Below are positions 5,628-9,611 of a DNA stretch of 9,611 nt, one piece after another. Position numbers and translations under genes: made by a program. Where the stretch lies: assembly GCA_005879205.1 (NCBI GenBank), contig VBLD01000143.1, positions 1 to 9,611 of the forward strand. The letters run 5' to 3'. This DNA is from Deltaproteobacteria bacterium. GTDB taxonomy: Bacteria; Desulfobacterota; Binatia; DP-6. The notes below the pieces were generated by a model that had not been told where the DNA came from, did no database searches, and saw only the letters and a list, made by a program, of their open reading frames with translations. Position 1 is the stretch's first letter. Each line of letters opens with the position of its first letter.

Positions 5628-8600
5628 GTGAACGAGTTCTCTTCGCTGGTCGCGGACTGGTTCCGGGATCGCTTCGGTGAGCCGACGCCCATCCAGACCG
5701 CCGGCTGGCCTTCGATCGCGGCGGGTGCGGATACGCTGCTGGCGGCCCCGACCGGCTCGGGCAAGACGCTCGCCGCGTTCCTCTGGTCGGTCGACCGGCT
5801 GCTCGGCCTGGCGGAGCGGAATCTGCTGGAGGACCGGACCGACGTCGTCTACGTCTCGCCCTTGAAGGCCCTCGGTAACGACATCCAGAAGAACCTGGCC
5901 GCGCCGCTCGCCGAGCTCGCTGGGCGAGCGGCGGCTCGTGGGATGGCGCTTCCGGACATCCGGGTGCTGGTCCGCTCCGGCGACACGCCGCCGGGTGCGC
6001 GGCAGGCGATGGCGCGCCGTCCACCGCACATCCTCGTCACCACGCCGGAGTCGCTCTACATCCTGCTCACGGCCGAGGGGAGCCGCCGCTTCCTCGCCGG
6101 CGCGCGGACCGTGATCGTCGACGAGATCCACGCCGTCGCCGCCGACAAGCGGGGCGCCCACCTCGCGTTCTCGCTCGAGCGGCTCGACGCGCTCGCCGGC
6201 CGCCGGCTCCAGCGCATCGGGCTCTCGGCGACGCAGCGCCCGATCGAGGAGGTGGCGCGGCTGCTGGTCGGCGCTCGTCCCGGCGGCGAGGCACCGCCGT
6301 GCCGGATCATCGACGTTGGACACCGCCGCGACCTGGATCTCGCCGTCGAGGTGGCCGATCAGGAGCTCGGCCCGATCGCCACTCACGAGCTGTGGGCCGA
6401 GGTGTACGACCGCATCGCCGCCCACGCACGGGCCGAGCGCACGACCATCGTGTTCGTCAACACGCGGCGCTTGGTCGAGCGGGTGGCCCACCAGCTCGAG
6501 CAGCGGCTCGGCGAGGGGCGTGTCGCGGCGCATCACGGCAGCATGGCGCGGCGCCTGCGGCTCGACGCCGAGGAGCGACTCAAGTCGGGCGCCGTGCCGG
6601 TGGTGGTCGCCACCGCGTCGCTCGAGCTCGGCATCGACATCGGGAGCGTCGACCTCGTGTGCCACGTGGGCGCGCCGCGGGCCATCGCCACGCTCATCCA
6701 GCGCATCGGCCGTTCCGGCCACGCGCGCGGCGCCGTGCCGCGCGGCATCTTCTTCCCGCTGACGCGCGACGACCTGGTGCAGACCGCCGCCGCGGTGCGA
6801 GCCGTGCGCGCCGGCGAGCTCGACCGCCTGTGCGTGCCCGAGAACCCGCTCGACATCCTGGCCCAGCAGTGCGCCGCGACGGTGTCGACGGGGGAGATCG
6901 GCGTCGAGGAGCTGTGGGCGCTGGTGCGCCGCGCGCACTCGTTCCGGCGGCTCGCGCGCGACGACTTCGACGCCGTGGTGGACATGCTGGCCGAGGGGGT
7001 GGCGACCCGGCGCGGCCGGCGCGGGGCCCTCGTCCACCTCGACCGGGTGCACGGCCGCCTGCGGCCGCGGCGCGGCACGCGCCTCGCGGCGATCACGAGC
7101 GGCGGGGCGATCCCCGATACCGCCGACTACGACGTCGTCGAGGAACCGGCAGGGCTGACCGTCGGCAAGGTGAACGAGGACTTCGCGGTCGAGAGCATGG
7201 CGGGCGACATCTTCCTGCTCGGCAACCGCTCGTGGCGCATCCGGCGCGTCGAGGCGGGGCGGGTACGCGTCGAGGACGCGGGCGGCGCGCCGCCGACGAT
7301 CCCCTTCTGGCTCGGCGAGGCGCCGGCGCGCACGCGCGAGCTGTCGGCGGCGGTCTCCGCGCTGCGCGCCGAGGTGGGCGCGCGGCTCGGCGACCGGGGC
7401 GCCGCCGTCGCATGGCTCGGCGCGGAGTGTGGGCTCACGCCCGACGGCGCCGAGCAGATCGTCGGCTACCTCGCCGAAGGCCAGGCCGGCCTCGGCGCGC
7501 TGCCGACCGACCGGTGCGTCGTCGCCGAGCGCTTCTTCGACGAGGCCGGAGGGATGCAGCTCGTCGTGCACGCGCCTTTCGGCGGGCGCATCAACCGGGC
7601 CTGGGGGTACGCGCTGCGCAAGCGGTTCTGCGTCACGTTCGACTTCGAGCTCCAGGCGGCGGCCACCGACGACGGCTTTGTCCTCTCGCTCGGGCCGCAG
7701 CACAGCTTCCCGCTCGACGGCGTGTTCGGCATGGTGCGGCGCGAGGGCCTGGTCGAGGACCTCACCCAGGCCACGCTCGCGGCGCCGATGTTCGCCAACC
7801 GCTGGCGGTGGAACGCCACCCGCGCGCTCGCCCTCCTGCGCTTCCAGGGCGGCCGCCGCGTGCCGATGCCGCTCCAGCGCATGCGCGCCGACGACCTGCT
7901 CGCCGCCGTCTTCCCCGCCCAGGCGGCGTGTGCCGACAACGCCACCGGGCCGATCGTCGTCCCCGACCATCCGCTGGTGCGCGAGACGCTGGACAACTGC
8001 CTCCACGAGGCGATGGACACCGAGGGCCTCGACGTCGTGCTGGCCGAAATCGAGCGCGGTGCGATCGCCACCCGCGTGATCGACACGCCGGCGCCCTCGG
8101 TGCTCTCGCACGAGATTCTCCATTCGAACCCTTACACGTACCTGGACGACGCGCCGCTCGAGGAACGTCGCGCGCGTGCCGTGGCGCTCAGGCGGATGGA
8201 TCCGGACCTCGCGGGCGGCCTCGGCGCGCTCGACGTCGCGGCGATCGCCGCCGTCCGCGCCGAGGCGTGGCCCGACGTCCGCGATGCCGACGAGCTGCAC
8301 GACGCGCTCTCCTCGCTCGGGCTCGTGCCGGACGCCGAGGTCGAGGCCGCCGGATGGGCGGGGCTCGCGGCGGAGCTGGTGGCCGCCAGGCGTGCGACGT
8401 GGGCCTCCGACGGAGCGTGGCGGGCCCTGGTCGCGGCCGAGCGCGTGGTGCTGGTACGGCGGCTGGTGCCGGCGGCGCGCTTCGAGCCCCAGCCCGTCGA
8501 GGTCGCGGTCCCGCGCGGCGAGGATCTTGCCGAGGAGGACGCGCGACGGGCGGTTTCGGGCGGCTGGCTCGAGTGCACCGGCCCGATCACCGCCGAGGCG

Positions 8601-9611
8601 CTCGCCGCGCGCACCGGCCTCGCGCGCCCCGCGATCGACGTCGGGCTCGCGGCGCTCGAGCACACCGGCGTGGCGCTGCGCGGACGCTTCACCCCGGGCG
8701 CGGCGGCCGAGGAATGGTGCGAGCGCGGTCTCCTCGCCCGCATCCATCGGCTGACGCTGGCGCGCTTGCGGCGCGAGATCGAGCCCGTCTCGGCCGCCGA
8801 GCTGATGCGCTTCCTCTTCCGCTGGCAGCACGTCGAGACCGGGACGCAGCTCCACGGCCGCCCGGGGCTGCTCGAGGTGATCGGCCAGCTCCAGGGGCTC
8901 GAGCTGCCGGCGCGTGCCTGGGAGACGCAGGTGCTGCCGTCCCGGATCGCGCGCTACGACCCGGCGGACCTCGAGCATCTCTGCCTGGCGGGCGCAGTGG
9001 TGTGGGGGCGGCTCCGGACCGGCGCCCCCGAGGCAGACGGCACGCCGCCGCGGCGCGGCCAGGCGCCGTCGCGCGCGCTGCCCCTGGCACTCGTGCTGCG
9101 CGAGGACCTCGGCTGGCTCCTCGCACCGGCCCAGCCCGGAAGCGCCACCGTCATGGCGGCCGCCGCCCAGGCGGTGCTCGGCTTCCTCGAGCATCACGGG
9201 GCCTCGTTCGTCGGCGACATCGCGCGCGGGACGGCTTTGCTGCCCGCCCAGGTCGAGGACGCGCTCTGGACGCTGGTCGCGCGTGGACTGGTCACGGGCG
9301 ACGGTATGGCGGCGCTGCGCGCACTCCTCGGGGGACCGGAGCGGCGGCGCCGTCGCCGGCTCGCCGCGATCGGCGCCGGCCGGCCGCGGCTCGTGGCCGC
9401 GGGACGGTGGTCGCTCCTCCGCAGGGTCGGGGACGGGGCCGACGCCGGGCCAATGCCTCTCGCGCGCCAGCTGCTTCGCCGCTACGGCGTCGTGACGCGC
9501 GAGCTCATGGCCCGCGAGCCCGGGGTGTCCTCGTGGCGCGCGCTGCTCGGCGCGCTCCGCACGCTCGAGGCGCGCGGCGAGGTGCGTGGCGGCCGCTTCG
9601 TCGCGGGGCTC
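5628..9611 (+). CDS. lhr: Lhr-family Superfamily 2 DNA helicase, C-terminus beyond the right edge
   Basis: The frame is open for 1328 codons without a stop; bacterial Lhr proteins are usually about 1400-1550 residues, so most of the gene is here. All helicase motifs are intact: Q-motif region FGEPTPIQ; Walker A APTGSGKT (40-47, Lys46); Ia YVSPLKAL; Ib TTPES (138-142); II DEIH (165-168); III SAT (200-202); IV IVFVNTRR (274-281); V TASLELGID (329-337); VI QRIGRSGH (358-365). Lhr-specific regions follow: HAPFGGRINRAWGYALRKRF from residue 648, FDFELQAAATDDG just after, and SHEILHSNPYTYLDD near 827. The part to about residue 850 corresponds to Lhr-Core and the rest to the Lhr C-terminal domain (GTQLHGRPGLLEVI, about 1070). 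Lhr uses ATP to move 3' to 5' on single-stranded DNA and unwinds duplexes and RNA:DNA hybrids; it is linked to DNA repair. It acts in the cytoplasm and is transcribed divergently from the membrane-protein gene. Confidence 0.96.
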   Translation, partial: MNEFSSLVADWFRDRFGEPTPIQTAGWPSIAAGADTLLAAPTGSGKTLAAFLWSVDRLLGLAERNLLEDRTDVVYVSPLKALGNDIQKNLAAPLAELAGRAAARGMALPDIRVLVRSGDTPPGARQAMARRPPHILVTTPESLYILLTAEGSRRFLAGARTVIVDEIHAVAADKRGAHLAFSLERLDALAGRRLQRIGLSATQRPIEEVARLLVGARPGGEAPPCRIIDVGHRRDLDLAVEVADQELGPIATHELWAEVYDRIAAHARAERTTIVFVNTRRLVERVAHQLEQRLGEGRVAAHHGSMARRLRLDAEERLKSGAVPVVVATASLELGIDIGSVDLVCHVGAPRAIATLIQRIGRSGHARGAVPRGIFFPLTRDDLVQTAAAVRAVRAGELDRLCVPENPLDILAQQCAATVSTGEIGVEELWALVRRAHSFRRLARDDFDAVVDMLAEGVATRRGRRGALVHLDRVHGRLRPRRGTRLAAITSGGAIPDTADYDVVEEPAGLTVGKVNEDFAVESMAGDIFLLGNRSWRIRRVEAGRVRVEDAGGAPPTIPFWLGEAPARTRELSAAVSALRAEVGARLGDRGAAVAWLGAECGLTPDGAEQIVGYLAEGQAGLGALPTDRCVVAERFFDEAGGMQLVVHAPFGGRINRAWGYALRKRFCVTFDFELQAAATDDGFVLSLGPQHSFPLDGVFGMVRREGLVEDLTQATLAAPMFANRWRWNATRALALLRFQGGRRVPMPLQRMRADDLLAAVFPAQAACADNATGPIVVPDHPLVRETLDNCLHEAMDTEGLDVVLAEIERGAIATRVIDTPAPSVLSHEILHSNPYTYLDDAPLEERRARAVALRRMDPDLAGGLGALDVAAIAAVRAEAWPDVRDADELHDALSSLGLVPDAEVEAAGWAGLAAELVAARRATWASDGAWRALVAAERVVLVRRLVPAARFEPQPVEVAVPRGEDLAEEDARRAVSGGWLECTGPITAEALAARTGLARPAIDVGLAALEHTGVALRGRFTPGAAAEEWCERGLLARIHRLTLARLRREIEPVSAAELMRFLFRWQHVETGTQLHGRPGLLEVIGQLQGLELPARAWETQVLPSRIARYDPADLEHLCLAGAVVWGRLRTGAPEADGTPPRRGQAPSRALPLALVLREDLGWLLAPAQPGSATVMAAAAQAVLGFLEHHGASFVGDIARGTALLPAQVEDALWTLVARGLVTGDGMAALRALLGGPERRRRRRLAAIGAGRPRLVAAGRWSLLRRVGDGADAGPMPLARQLLRRYGVVTRELMAREPGVSSWRALLGALRTLEARGEVRGGRFVAGL

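Noticed and set aside
5535..9197. A 1220-codon open frame on the minus strand opposite lhr
   Set aside because: It is antisense to a helicase with every motif intact. Its predicted product is dominated by Arg, Ala, Gly, Glu and Asp with no recognisable domain. In GC-rich genes the complementary frame often lacks stops because of codon bias.

Overview
This high-GC window (by eye about 70% G+C) looks like a fragment of a bacterial chromosome from the former deltaproteobacterial groups, such as Myxococcota or Candidatus Binatota. That placement is inferred from base composition and from secreted cysteine-rich proteins with a myxococcal-type Cys-rich (DUF4215-like) repeat. No database search was possible.

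Layout: positions 1-5527 hold genes on the minus strand only. Reading in the direction of transcription (right to left) they are: a polytopic membrane protein resembling GT-C glycosyltransferases (5527-3563); 43 bp later, a lipoprotein-anchored DsbA/thioredoxin-like oxidoreductase (3519-2664), broken by a frameshift just before its CPFC active site; 133 bp later, a large secreted protein with about 70 cysteines (2530-193), also broken by a frameshift; and 34 bp later, behind a strong ribosome binding site, the first 52 codons of another small secreted protein (158-1), which runs off the left edge. A roughly 100-bp divergent intergenic region (5528-5627) separates these from the plus-strand gene lhr, a large Superfamily 2 helicase that starts at GTG 5628 and remains open to the right edge (1328 codons visible).

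How the genes may work together: the minus-strand genes share an envelope theme, with a membrane glycosyltransferase-like protein, a thiol oxidoreductase anchored outside the cytoplasm, and secreted proteins, one of them extremely cysteine-rich. A plausible but unproven reading is that the DsbA-like lipoprotein helps fold the neighbouring cysteine-rich protein. Lhr is a cytoplasmic DNA-repair helicase and is probably unrelated to its neighbours.

The most notable features are two frameshifts in adjacent genes, both with the same net phase. At both sites the protein also seems to lack several residues usually present in relatives. They may be assembly errors, real gene decay, or, least likely, recoding. 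No RNA genes, CRISPR arrays, insertion sequences or attachment sites were seen. No stretch longer than 300 bases lacks a gene.
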